From: JAUASW01 sp036880965
GTDB taxonomy: Bacteria > Pseudomonadota > Gammaproteobacteria > Burkholderiales > Burkholderiaceae_C
Reading direction: 5' to 3'
Length of the DNA: 64,000 nt
NCBI RefSeq assembly: GCF_036880965.1
Contig: NZ_JBAJMV010000001.1
Location: forward strand, 124,001-188,000
Made by a program: the position numbers and the translations under genes. Under the pieces are notes generated by a model, which saw only the letters and a program-made list of their open reading frames with translations, did not search any database and was not told the DNA's origin. This document shows positions 42,861 through 52,416 of the stretch, one piece after another (position 1 is the first letter of the stretch; the number at the start of each line of letters is the position of its first letter).

Positions 42861-45707
42861 ATGACCGACGCCGCCAAGCCCGACTACCGCTCGACCCTGA
42901 ACCTGCCCGACACCCCCTTCCCGATGCGCGGCGACCTGCCCAAGCGCGAGCCGGGCTGGGTCAAGCAGTGGGAAGAGCAAGGCACCTACCAACGCCTGCG
43001 TGACGCCCGCGTCGGTCGGCCCAAGTTCGTCTTGCATGATGGCCCGCCCTACGCCAATGGGCAGATCCACATCGGCCATGCCGCCAACAAGATCCTGAAG
43101 GACATGATCGTCAAGGCCCGCCAGCTGGAAGGCTTTGACGCGGCCTACATCCCCGGCTGGGATTGCCATGGCCTGCCGATCGAGAACCAGATCGAGAAGA
43201 CCTTCGGCCGCGGCCTGCCGCGCGATGAAGTGCAGGCCAAGAGCCGCGCTTATGCCGGCGAACAGATCAATGCGCAGCGCGAAGACTTCAAGCGCCTGGG
43301 TGTGCTCGGTGAATGGAGCAACCCATACCGCACGATGGACTTCAAGAACGAGGCCGGCGAGATCCGCGTCCTGAAGCGCCTGTTCGAGCGCGGCTTCGTC
43401 TACCGCGGCCTGAAACCCGTCTACTGGTGCTTCGACTGCGGCTCCTCGCTGGCCGAGTTCGAGATCGAGTATGCCGACAAGCAGTCGCCCGCGGTCGATG
43501 TGGCCTTCCTGAGCGCAGAGCCAGAAAAGCTCGCTGCGGCGTTCGGCTTGAGTTCGCTCTCGAAAGAGGCATTCACGGTCATCTGGACCACGACCCCCTG
43601 GACCATCCCGGCCAACCAGGCGCTCAACCTCAACCCCGAGCTGAGCTACGCGCTGGTGGACACGCCACGCGGCATCTTCATGGTGGCCGAGGCCCTTGTC
43701 GAGAAATGCCTGGCCCGCTGGAAGCTGGAAGGCTCGGTGCTGGCCACGACGGTCGGCAAGAACCTCTCGATGCTGAAGTTCAAGCATCCGCTGGCGCATG
43801 TCGACGCGGGCTACGACCGCGAAAGCCCTGTCTACCTGGCCGACTACGCCACGGCCGAAGACGGCACCGGCGTCGTGCACTCGGCACCCGCCTACGGCCT
43901 GGACGACTTCCAGAGCTGCGTCTCGCATGGCATGGCCTTCAAGGACATCCTGAACCCGGTGCAAGGCAATGGCGCCTACGAGGCCGAGCTACCGCTGCTC
44001 GGCGGTCTGCACATCTGGAAAGCGAACCCGGTGATCGCCGAGGCGCTGGAGAACGCGGGCCGACTGCTTTCGCACGTCAAGATCACCCACAGCTATCCGC
44101 ATTGCTGGCGCCACAAGACGCCGGTGATCTACCGCGCTGCCGCCCAGTGGTTTGTGCGCATGGATGACGGCGATGGCCTGTTCACGCAGGACAAGGCGCC
44201 GAAGAGCCTGCGCCAGACAGCGCTGGAAGCGATCGACGCGACGAGCTTCTACCCGGAGAACGGCCGCGCGCGTCTGCGCGACATGATCGCCGGCCGGCCC
44301 GACTGGTGCATCTCGCGTCAGCGCTCCTGGGGCGTGCCATTGCCCATCTTCCTGCACAAGGACAGCGGCCTGCCGCATCCGCAGACCCTGGAATTCATCG
44401 AGCGTGCCGCGCAGCTGGTGGAAGCCGGCGGCGTGGAAGCCTGGGCCAAGCTGAACCCTACTGACTGGCTCGGCGCTGAAGCTGAGCAGTACAGCAAGGG
44501 CAGCGACATCCTGGACGTCTGGTTCGACTCCGGCTCGACCTTCCAGCATGTCCTGAAGGGCAGCCACGCCGGCGCCGCTCATGCTGAAGGCCCGGAGGCT
44601 GACCTCTACCTCGAAGGCCATGACCAGCATCGCGGCTGGTTCCATTCCTCCTTGCTGATCGCCTGCGCCCTGTATGGCCGCGCGCCGTACAAGGGCCTCT
44701 TGACGCACGGCTTCGTCGTGGACGGCCAGGGCCGCAAGATGAGCAAGTCGGTGGGCAACGTGGTGGCGCCGCAGGCAGTGAGCGACAAGATGGGCGCGGA
44801 GATCCTGCGCCTGTGGACGGCCGCGACCGACTACTCGGGCGACCTGGGCATCGACGACAAGATCCTGGCTCGCGTGGTGGACGGCTACCGCCGCATCCGC
44901 AACACCTTGCGCTTCCTGCTCGCCAATGTGGCGGACTTCGATGCCAGGAGCGATGCCGTGCCGCTGGAGAAGATGCTCGAAGTGGACCGCTATGCGCTGG
45001 CGCGCGCTGCCGAGTTCCAGGCCGAGGTCCTTTCGCACTACCAGCGCTACGAGTTCCATCCGGTGGTGGCCAAGCTCCAGGTCTATTGCTCGGAAGACCT
45101 GGGCGCCTTCTACCTGGATGTGCTGAAGGACCGGCTCTACACGACGGCACCAAAGAGCCTGGCGCGCCGCTCCGCGCAAACCGCGCTGTGGCAGATCACG
45201 CATGCAATGCTGCGCTGGATGGCACCCTTCCTGAGCTTCACGGCCGAGGAAGCCTGGCAGACCTTCGATGGCGACCATGCGGGCAAGAGCATCTTCGTCG
45301 AGACTTACTGGCAGTTCGACAGCGGTGCTGACAACGCAGCGCAATTGGCCAAGTGGAGCCGCATCCGCGAGATCCGCGAGGCGGTCAACAAGGCCATCGA
45401 GGCGGTGCGCACGACCGGCGCTGTCGGCTCATCGCTGCAGGCCGAAGTTGCCCTGGGCCTGCCAGCCGACGATCTGGCCTTGCTGCAGAGCCTCGGCGAA
45501 GACCTGCGCTTCGTGCTGATCACGTCGGCCGCGACGATTGCCGCAGCGCAAGAGCTGAGCATCAATGTCACGCCTTCTGCGAACCAGAAGTGCGAGCGCT
45601 GCTGGCACTACCGCGCCGACGTGGGCGCCAACGTGGCGCACCCGACGCTTTGCGGCCGCTGCGACAGCAATCTGTACGGCGACGGCGAGGCCCGCAGCAT
45701 CGCCTGA
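42861..45707 (+). CDS. ileS: Isoleucyl-tRNA synthetase
   Basis: 948 residues, near E. coli IleS (938). HIGH is at 70-73 in NGQIHIGHAANK, KMSKS at 626-630 in GRKMSKSVGN, and the C-terminal zinc site is CERCWHYRADVG with HPTLCGRCDSN. The CP1 editing domain lies between, with TVIWTTTPWTIPAN. It charges tRNA-Ile with isoleucine and edits valine. The gene ends in a bidirectional terminator. LspA, often the next gene in the operon, follows only after an opposite-strand gene. Confidence 0.97.
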   Translation: MTDAAKPDYRSTLNLPDTPFPMRGDLPKREPGWVKQWEEQGTYQRLRDARVGRPKFVLHDGPPYANGQIHIGHAANKILKDMIVKARQLEGFDAAYIPGWDCHGLPIENQIEKTFGRGLPRDEVQAKSRAYAGEQINAQREDFKRLGVLGEWSNPYRTMDFKNEAGEIRVLKRLFERGFVYRGLKPVYWCFDCGSSLAEFEIEYADKQSPAVDVAFLSAEPEKLAAAFGLSSLSKEAFTVIWTTTPWTIPANQALNLNPELSYALVDTPRGIFMVAEALVEKCLARWKLEGSVLATTVGKNLSMLKFKHPLAHVDAGYDRESPVYLADYATAEDGTGVVHSAPAYGLDDFQSCVSHGMAFKDILNPVQGNGAYEAELPLLGGLHIWKANPVIAEALENAGRLLSHVKITHSYPHCWRHKTPVIYRAAAQWFVRMDDGDGLFTQDKAPKSLRQTALEAIDATSFYPENGRARLRDMIAGRPDWCISRQRSWGVPLPIFLHKDSGLPHPQTLEFIERAAQLVEAGGVEAWAKLNPTDWLGAEAEQYSKGSDILDVWFDSGSTFQHVLKGSHAGAAHAEGPEADLYLEGHDQHRGWFHSSLLIACALYGRAPYKGLLTHGFVVDGQGRKMSKSVGNVVAPQAVSDKMGAEILRLWTAATDYSGDLGIDDKILARVVDGYRRIRNTLRFLLANVADFDARSDAVPLEKMLEVDRYALARAAEFQAEVLSHYQRYEFHPVVAKLQVYCSEDLGAFYLDVLKDRLYTTAPKSLARRSAQTALWQITHAMLRWMAPFLSFTAEEAWQTFDGDHAGKSIFVETYWQFDSGADNAAQLAKWSRIREIREAVNKAIEAVRTTGAVGSSLQAEVALGLPADDLALLQSLGEDLRFVLITSAATIAAAQELSINVTPSANQKCERCWHYRADVGANVAHPTLCGRCDSNLYGDGEARSIA

Positions 45708-45736
45708 ACTCGTGTTCTGACGACACTGCAAGGAGC

Positions 45737-45763
45737 AAGGGCGCCCTCGTGGCGCCCTTCTTC
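45737..45763. terminator. Bidirectional terminator between ileS and the convergent membrane-protein gene
   Basis: AAGGGCGCC-CTCGT-GGCGCCCTT makes a 9-base-pair stem followed on the + strand by CTTC and on the minus strand by GCTCC. It lies 29 bases after the ileS stop and 7 bases from the stop of the opposite gene. T-tracts are weak, so efficiency is uncertain. Confidence 0.65.
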
Positions 45764-45769
45764 ATGCCC

Positions 45770-46282
45770 TCACGGAAAGGCCGGTACGTTGGGCTCCAGG
45801 CCCTCGAAATGCGCTTCCGGATGGGTGCGCTCCAGCAGCTCCTCGATGTCGGTGACGCGGGTGCGCGGCACGTCGACCATCAGGAGGTACTGGCCTTCGG
45901 CAATCTGTTTCTCGAAGCGCTTCAGACGGCGGCTTGGCGTGGAGCTGCCGATCATGCTGGACGACCAGGTGCCGAGCACAGCACCCAGGCCGGCCAGGGC
46001 GATCACGACGGCCTGCGGAGCCGCGCCCGTGCCGGTGAGCACATAGGCAGCCACCACACCGCCGGCGGCGCCGAGACCGGCACCGACCAGCAGACCGGTC
46101 TGCGCGGCTTCGACGAGGTCGGAGGTTTGCAGGATGTTGGCCGCATGCAGGCCGGTCATGTCCGAACCGTCCTCGGCGACGAAGTGGATATGACGATCCG
46201 AGACCCGGGCCAGCAGCAGCTCGTTCATCGTCTTGCGGGCTGCGTCAAGGTCGGGCAGCAACCAGTAGATGCGTTTGCGCAT
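45770..46282 (-). CDS. DUF1269-like glycine-rich membrane protein between ileS and lspA
   Basis: 170 residues. The N-terminus MRKRIYWLLPDLDAARKTMNELL is followed by HIHFVAEDG and GLHAANILQTSD. A central membrane region (about 62-110) is rich in Gly/Ala (LLVGAGLGAAGGVVAAYVLTG, split into two helices), and a C-terminal soluble part has FEKQIAEGQYLLMVDVPRTRV. The ferredoxin-like regions flanking glycine-rich helices resemble DUF1269-type general-stress membrane proteins of Burkholderiales; the family name is my best match. The gene runs against ileS and lspA. A good ribosome site (AGGAGAG) precedes the ATG. Confidence 0.8.
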   Translation of the reverse strand: MRKRIYWLLPDLDAARKTMNELLLARVSDRHIHFVAEDGSDMTGLHAANILQTSDLVEAAQTGLLVGAGLGAAGGVVAAYVLTGTGAAPQAVVIALAGLGAVLGTWSSSMIGSSTPSRRLKRFEKQIAEGQYLLMVDVPRTRVTDIEELLERTHPEAHFEGLEPNVPAFP

Positions 46283-46448
46283 TGAACTCTCCTAGCCCCG
46301 GAGGTTGGGCGGCACGCGCCGCGTGACCGGGTGCGACCGTTTTACTCCTCGCCTTGACACTGCGCAAGACCGGGGGCGCGGGGGAAAACGCTACAGTAGC
46401 GGCCACTTACGCAGCTGCGCCAACCGAATCCCTTCCGTTCACCTGCCC

Positions 46449-46940
46449 ATGGCCTTCAAACCGAGTAGTTCGCCCCGCCTGATCCAGTGGCTGATGATTG
46501 CCCTGCTCGTGATCATCACCGATCAGCTGACCAAGGTGCTGATCGTTTCCCAGTTCCAGTACGGCGACAGCCGCTTCGTCACCAGCTTCTTCAACCTGGT
46601 GCGCGCCCATAACACCGGCGCCGCCTTCAGCTTCCTGGCCCATCACGACGGCTGGCAGCGCTGGTTCTTCGTCGGCCTGGGTTTCGTGGCCACAGGCTTC
46701 ATCCTCTGGCTCCTGCGTCGCCACGGCCACCAGACGCTGTTCGCCTGGGCACTCTCGCTGATTCTCGGTGGCGCGCTGGGCAATGTGATCGACCGGCTCT
46801 GGCACGGCTATGTCGTGGACTTCCTGCAGGTCCATGCGGGCGGCTGGTACTTCCCGGCCTTCAATGTGGCGGACAGCGCGATCACGCTGGGTGCCATCCT
46901 CTTGATCCTGGACGAATTGCGCCGCGTCAAGCGTGGCTGA
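46449..46940 (+). CDS. lspA: Lipoprotein signal peptidase II
   Basis: 163 residues, like E. coli LspA (164), with four membrane helices. The catalytic aspartates are Asp124 in RLWHGYVVDFLQ and Asp142 in FNVADSAITLG; NTGAAFSFL and GNVIDR are further signature stretches. It removes signal peptides from diacylated prolipoproteins in the inner membrane and is the target of globomycin. I start at MAFKPSS. The frame is open upstream (about 48 codons), but the family starts here. Because an opposite-strand gene separates it from ileS, it probably has its own promoter in the 166-base gap; GCTACAGTAGC with TACAGT is a possible -10 but no clear -35 fits. Confidence 0.95.
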   Translation: MAFKPSSSPRLIQWLMIALLVIITDQLTKVLIVSQFQYGDSRFVTSFFNLVRAHNTGAAFSFLAHHDGWQRWFFVGLGFVATGFILWLLRRHGHQTLFAWALSLILGGALGNVIDRLWHGYVVDFLQVHAGGWYFPAFNVADSAITLGAILLILDELRRVKRG

Positions 46941-47043
46941 GCGCACGCAGCGGGTTGTGCAACAAGAGCCAGGGCTGCTGGAAACTACGCTGGTGCAGGC
47001 ACCAGTCCCGACCTAGGCTGCCACGCAAGGAGGCGCATGCGCG

Positions 47044-47841
47044 ATGGCAGAACCTGGCAATGACAGCGGTGGTGGCGACGACAAGGCAGTCCCGATTTCG
47101 GCTTTCGATCTGCCCTTGAACCGGCTCGGTCTGAGCGCGCCATTGCACTGGCTGGCGCTCGGCTGGCGGGACTTCCGTCTTCAGCCGACCATCGGCCTGT
47201 TCTTCGGCTTCTGCTTCGTGGCCATGGGCTGGGCACTCCTCGAAACCTACCAGCGCTCGCCCGCCTGGATTCTCTGGCTCTCGGCCGGTTTCCTCCTGCT
47301 GGGGCCGCTGCTGTGCATGGGCCTCTACCAGGTCAGCTTGCGGCTTGAACGTGGCGAGAAACCCTCGCTGGTCGACGCACTGACCGCCTGGCGCACCCGC
47401 ACCGCGCAACTTGCCATCTTCGGCTTCGCGCTGCTGATTCTTGAAATGCTCTGGGGCCGATCCGCCCTCGTCGTATTCGCGGTGAGTTTCGAGGGCATGC
47501 CCGAGCTGGGCGGCTCGCTCGGCAAGTTGCTGGACCCCGAGAATCTCGGCTTCCTCGTCAGCTACCTCTGCGTCGGTGCTGTGTTTGCCGGGCTGATCTT
47601 CGCCATCAGCGTGATCTCGATACCGATGATCCTTGATGAACAGGTCGATGCCATCACCGCCGCCCTCACGAGCCTGCGCCTGTGCCTGACGCAGCCGGGC
47701 GTGATGCTGGTTTGGGGCGCCCTGATCACCGTGCTCGTGTTGCTGGCCATGCTGCCAGGCTTTGCAGGCCTGCTGGTGCTCGGACCCGTGATCGGCCATG
47801 CCAGCTGGCATGCCTACCGTGCGGCCGTCGGCACGCGATGA
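47044..47841 (+). CDS. DUF2189 family integral membrane protein
   Basis: 265 residues. A short polar N-terminus leads into PLNRLGLSAPLHWLALGWRDFR, then about six helices (for example LFFGFCFVAMGWALLETY, ILWLSAGFLLLGPLLCMGLY, YLCVGAVFAGLIFAISVISI and LVLLAMLPGFAGLLVLGPVI). The conserved pattern P-x2-LA-x-GW-x-D, GPLLxxGLYQ-S-R and PVIGHASWHAYR identifies DUF2189, a widespread alpha/beta-proteobacterial inner-membrane family of unknown function. It starts 103 bases after lspA on the same strand. Confidence 0.88.
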   Translation: MAEPGNDSGGGDDKAVPISAFDLPLNRLGLSAPLHWLALGWRDFRLQPTIGLFFGFCFVAMGWALLETYQRSPAWILWLSAGFLLLGPLLCMGLYQVSLRLERGEKPSLVDALTAWRTRTAQLAIFGFALLILEMLWGRSALVVFAVSFEGMPELGGSLGKLLDPENLGFLVSYLCVGAVFAGLIFAISVISIPMILDEQVDAITAALTSLRLCLTQPGVMLVWGALITVLVLLAMLPGFAGLLVLGPVIGHASWHAYRAAVGTR

Positions 47842-47917
47842 AGCCTCCCACTCACAAGCTGTCTCAGTTGGAGGCCTCAAATACGCGCCACAATGCGCGC
47901 TGCCGCACCGACCACCC

Positions 47918-49396
<1,479 letters not shown>

Positions 49397-49417
<21 letters not shown>

Positions 49418-50386
49418 GCCCACCGTCGTTCGAGCTTCCAGCTCGCGATGCGCCTGCGCCACCTCGGCGAGCGCATAGCGCTGCGACACGTGGATCTTGA
49501 CCTTGCCGCTCACCACCATTGCGAACAGATCGTCCGCCATGGCCTGGCTCGCTTCGCGCGAGGCCAAGTGGGTGAACAGCGTCGGCCGCGTCAGATAGAG
49601 CGAGCCCTTGGCTGCCAGCAGGCCGGTATTGACCGGCGGCACCACGCCCGAGGCATTGCCGAAGCTGACCATCAGGCCGAAGGGGCTCAGGCAATCGAGC
49701 GAGCCCTCGAACGTGTCGGCGCCCACCGAGTCGTAGACCACCTTCACGCCGCGGCCTTGCGTGATCTCTCGCACCCGCTCGGGGAACTTCTCCTTGCGGT
49801 AATTGATCGCAACCGCCGCGCCGTTCTCGACAACCAGCGCACATTTCTCGTCTGAGCCCGCCGTGGCAATCATCTGCAGGCCCAGCGCGCGTGCCCATTG
49901 GCAGGCAATCAGACCCACGCCACCCGCGGCGGCATGGAAGAGCACCTGATCGCCCGCTTGAAGCCCGCCTTGCGGCAGGGTGCGGCGCAAGAGGTATTGA
50001 GCCGTGAGGCCCTTGAGCATCATGGCGGCGCCGGTCTCGAACGAGATCTCGTCCGGCAAGCGCACCACCGAACGTGCCGGCATCACGCGCGCGGTGCAAT
50101 AGGCGCCGATGGGCTGGCTGGCATAGGCCGCACGGTCGCCCACGCGCAGATGCGTGACGCCCTCGCCCACCGCCTCGATCACACCGGCGCCTTCCATGCC
50201 CAGGGTCTGCGGCAATTGCAGCGGGTAGACACCGCTGCGGTGGTAGATGTCGATGTAGTTGAGCCCACAGGCGTGGTGACGGATGCGGATCTCGCCGCCC
50301 CCCGGCTCGCCCACTTCGACCTGCTCAAGCTTCATCTGCTCGACGCCACCGGCCTGGTGGATCCGTACTGCGGTCTCTGTTGCCAT
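49397..50386 (-). CDS. Quinone oxidoreductase-like zinc-independent MDR protein
   Basis: 329 residues, like E. coli QorA (327). HACGLNYIDIYHRSGVYPL and LGMEGAGVIEAVGEGV mark the N-terminal GroES-like domain, and VLFHAAAGGVGLIACQWA is the NADPH-binding loop of the quinone oxidoreductase group of the MDR family. The structural zinc cysteines of alcohol dehydrogenases are absent. It reduces quinones with NADPH; the true substrate is unknown. It diverges from the EamA transporter gene and overlaps the histidine kinase gene tail-to-tail. Confidence 0.92.
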
Positions 50387-50457
50387 CGCGGCTGCTCCGT
50401 CATTGGAATTCCGCTATCGTGCCAGCCTTTGCCAGCCTTTGCTGAAGCGCGCCGCCG

Positions 50458-51390
50458 ATGAAGCTGTCCCCTCGCCTGGCCCTCTTGCTGACCATGCCAC
50501 CGCTGCTGTGGGCCGGCAACGCCGTGGTCGGCCGCCACATGGCCAGCCAGATACCGCCGCTGCTGCTCAACGGCCTGCGCTGGGCGCTGGCGGGCTTGCT
50601 GCTGCTGGCCATTGCACCGAACGCCCGCGCCCTCCTGCGCAGCCCTGCGCCGATGTGGCAGCGTTGGCAGCACCTGGCGCTGCTGGGCTTCCTGGGCATG
50701 GGCTGCTACAACGCGCTGCAGTACCAGGCGCTGCGCAGTTCCAGCGCGCTCAACGTGACCTTGATCGCCGCGAGCATGCCCTTGTGGATGCTTTCGGTCG
50801 GCGCGCTTTTCTATCGCGTGCAGCCCACGCGCCGGCAGCTGGCAGGCGCCCTGCTCTCGCTGGTCGGCGTGGCGCTGGTGCTGGCGCGCGGCTCATGGGC
50901 GGCGCTGATGCAGGTGCATTTCGTGACCGGCGACCTCTTGATGCTGCTGGCGGTGTTCAGCTGGTCAATCTACAGCTGGCTGCTCGCCAAGCCGCCCGCC
51001 GGCATGCGCGACGAGCAGGCGCCCGGCTGGGACTGGGCCGCCATGCTGATGGCGCAGATCGCCTTTGGCGCCCCCATCGCGCTGGCCATGGCTGGCCTCG
51101 AACAGGGCTATACCGAGCAGGCCGTGCACTGGGGGCCAGGTCTTGCCCTGGTGCTGGCCTATGTGGCCATCGGCCCTTCCCTGATCGCCTACCGCTGCTG
51201 GGGTCTGGGCGTGGCTCAGGCCGGTCCGGCGCTGGCAGCCTTCTTCGTCAACCTGACGCCGCTGTTCGCGGCGCTGATGTCGGCGGCCCTCCTGGGCGAA
51301 TGGCCGGCCTGGTACCACGGCGCGGCCTTCGCGCTGATTGCCGGGGGCATCTGGATCTCCTCCGGCAAACCAAGCCGATCCTCGGATTAA
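50458..51390 (+). CDS. EamA/DMT-family transporter
   Basis: 310 residues with about ten membrane helices in two EamA repeats (about 8-140 and 158-300). MPPLLWAGNAVVGRHMASQIPP with PLLLNGLRWALAG and later TLIAASMPLWMLSVGALFY are typical of repeat one, and YVAIGPSLIAYRCWGLGVAQAG with LTPLFAALMSAALLGEWP of repeat two. Such carriers export amino acids or metabolites; the substrate is not predictable. It diverges from the quinone reductase gene. The last 4 bases overlap the convergent CsgG-like gene, TAA against TAA. Confidence 0.92.
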   Translation: MKLSPRLALLLTMPPLLWAGNAVVGRHMASQIPPLLLNGLRWALAGLLLLAIAPNARALLRSPAPMWQRWQHLALLGFLGMGCYNALQYQALRSSSALNVTLIAASMPLWMLSVGALFYRVQPTRRQLAGALLSLVGVALVLARGSWAALMQVHFVTGDLLMLLAVFSWSIYSWLLAKPPAGMRDEQAPGWDWAAMLMAQIAFGAPIALAMAGLEQGYTEQAVHWGPGLALVLAYVAIGPSLIAYRCWGLGVAQAGPALAAFFVNLTPLFAALMSAALLGEWPAWYHGAAFALIAGGIWISSGKPSRSSD

Positions 51391-52337
51391 GGCCCGACCA
51401 GCGTGCGCTGCACCCAGCCGCTGAAGTTGGCGGCATCGACGCGCACAAAGCCGTTCTTGACCTCGCCGCTGGCCACCAGGTCGTCGTTCTTCGTCAGCGT
51501 GGCGACCACCTTGGAGTCGCGCGAAGCATCGACAAAGACCTTCACGTTGGCGATCTTGGCATGCAGCACCTGACCGGCCTGTTGCGGCGCCTCGGCCTTG
51601 GTGGAGCCGGCTGCATTGATATCGCTGGAGGCGCTGCTCGTCTTGATCAGGCTCTCCTTGTCGCGGATCTCGATCACGATCTTGTTGAAGTTGTCGAGGA
51701 AGCTGGCTGCCACGACCTTGCCTTCGGGCGTGCTGGTGTAGCCGCCGAGGCCACCGACCACACCGCCGCCATAGCCCCAGCTGCCGACCGAGAAATCGGT
51801 CTTGCTGGCCTTGCCTTCGGCAGCCGCCACCTGGATGCTGGAGCGCACGTCGGCAATCATCAGGCTCGTGGAGGCTTCCTTGAACTTCAAGCCGCCGGCA
51901 ATGGCGCCGAGCACACCCAGCTTGCCGCCGAGAAAGCCGCCGATGCCACCCGTGGTCTTGGCGCCCACCTGCACATTCGGGGTCATCACGAAGTCGGCCG
52001 TCTGCATCTGGCCCTTGCCGACATTCGATTCCTGGCGAAGCTCGCCGCCTGCGGCCAGGGCACGCTCCTGCTGGATATTGGCCATGGCCTGGCCACGCTC
52101 GACCACATCGAAGCAGCCCGACTTCTGGATCATCAGGCGCAGCAGCGCCGACGGTGAGCCCAGGCCGTAGGAAGAGATATGGTGCCAACCCTGCTGCGGC
52201 TCGACCACGGCGATGGCACCCAGCTTCTTGGGGCAAGTCTCGATCTTGGAGTCGTCTTCGGCCCGCACCGCAGTCGACAGCAAGGCCAGTGGAAGGACGC
52301 AGGCCGCAGCCAGCAATGTGGAAGCATTCTTGTTCAT
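51387..52337 (-). CDS. CsgG-like exported protein with a C-terminal SH3-like domain
   Basis: 316 residues. A signal peptide (1-22, ending AVRA) with no lipobox is followed by a CsgG/HfaB-like domain (about 28-225): KLGAIAVVEPQQGW, LLRLMIQKSGCFDVVERGQAM, QTADFVMTPNVQVGAKT and STSLMIADVRSS. A Gly-rich loop is in GIGGFLGGKLGVLGAIAGGL. The last ~65 residues read as a bacterial SH3-type module: VKVFVDASRDSKVVATLTKNDDLVASGEVKNGFVRVDAANFSGWVQRTL. CsgG proteins form secretion pores or assemble surface material, yet they are normally lipoproteins; this one is not. An ATG three codons earlier is also possible. The penicillin-acylase gene lies upstream on the same strand. Confidence 0.75.
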   Translation of the reverse strand: MNKNASTLLAAACVLPLALLSTAVRAEDDSKIETCPKKLGAIAVVEPQQGWHHISSYGLGSPSALLRLMIQKSGCFDVVERGQAMANIQQERALAAGGELRQESNVGKGQMQTADFVMTPNVQVGAKTTGGIGGFLGGKLGVLGAIAGGLKFKEASTSLMIADVRSSIQVAAAEGKASKTDFSVGSWGYGGGVVGGLGGYTSTPEGKVVAASFLDNFNKIVIEIRDKESLIKTSSASSDINAAGSTKAEAPQQAGQVLHAKIANVKVFVDASRDSKVVATLTKNDDLVASGEVKNGFVRVDAANFSGWVQRTLVGP

Positions 52338-52416
52338 GGGGACCATCTCGCAGCTGAAAAAAATCGATCTTGCTCCGCCGACGAGACGGTGCCAATCCCT
52401 TGGAGACTAGGGTATC

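Noticed and set aside
46283..46448. TTGACA ... TACAGT as the lspA promoter
   Set aside because: The two hexamers are about 32 bases apart, far beyond the workable 16-18; only the -10-like part remains a weak candidate.
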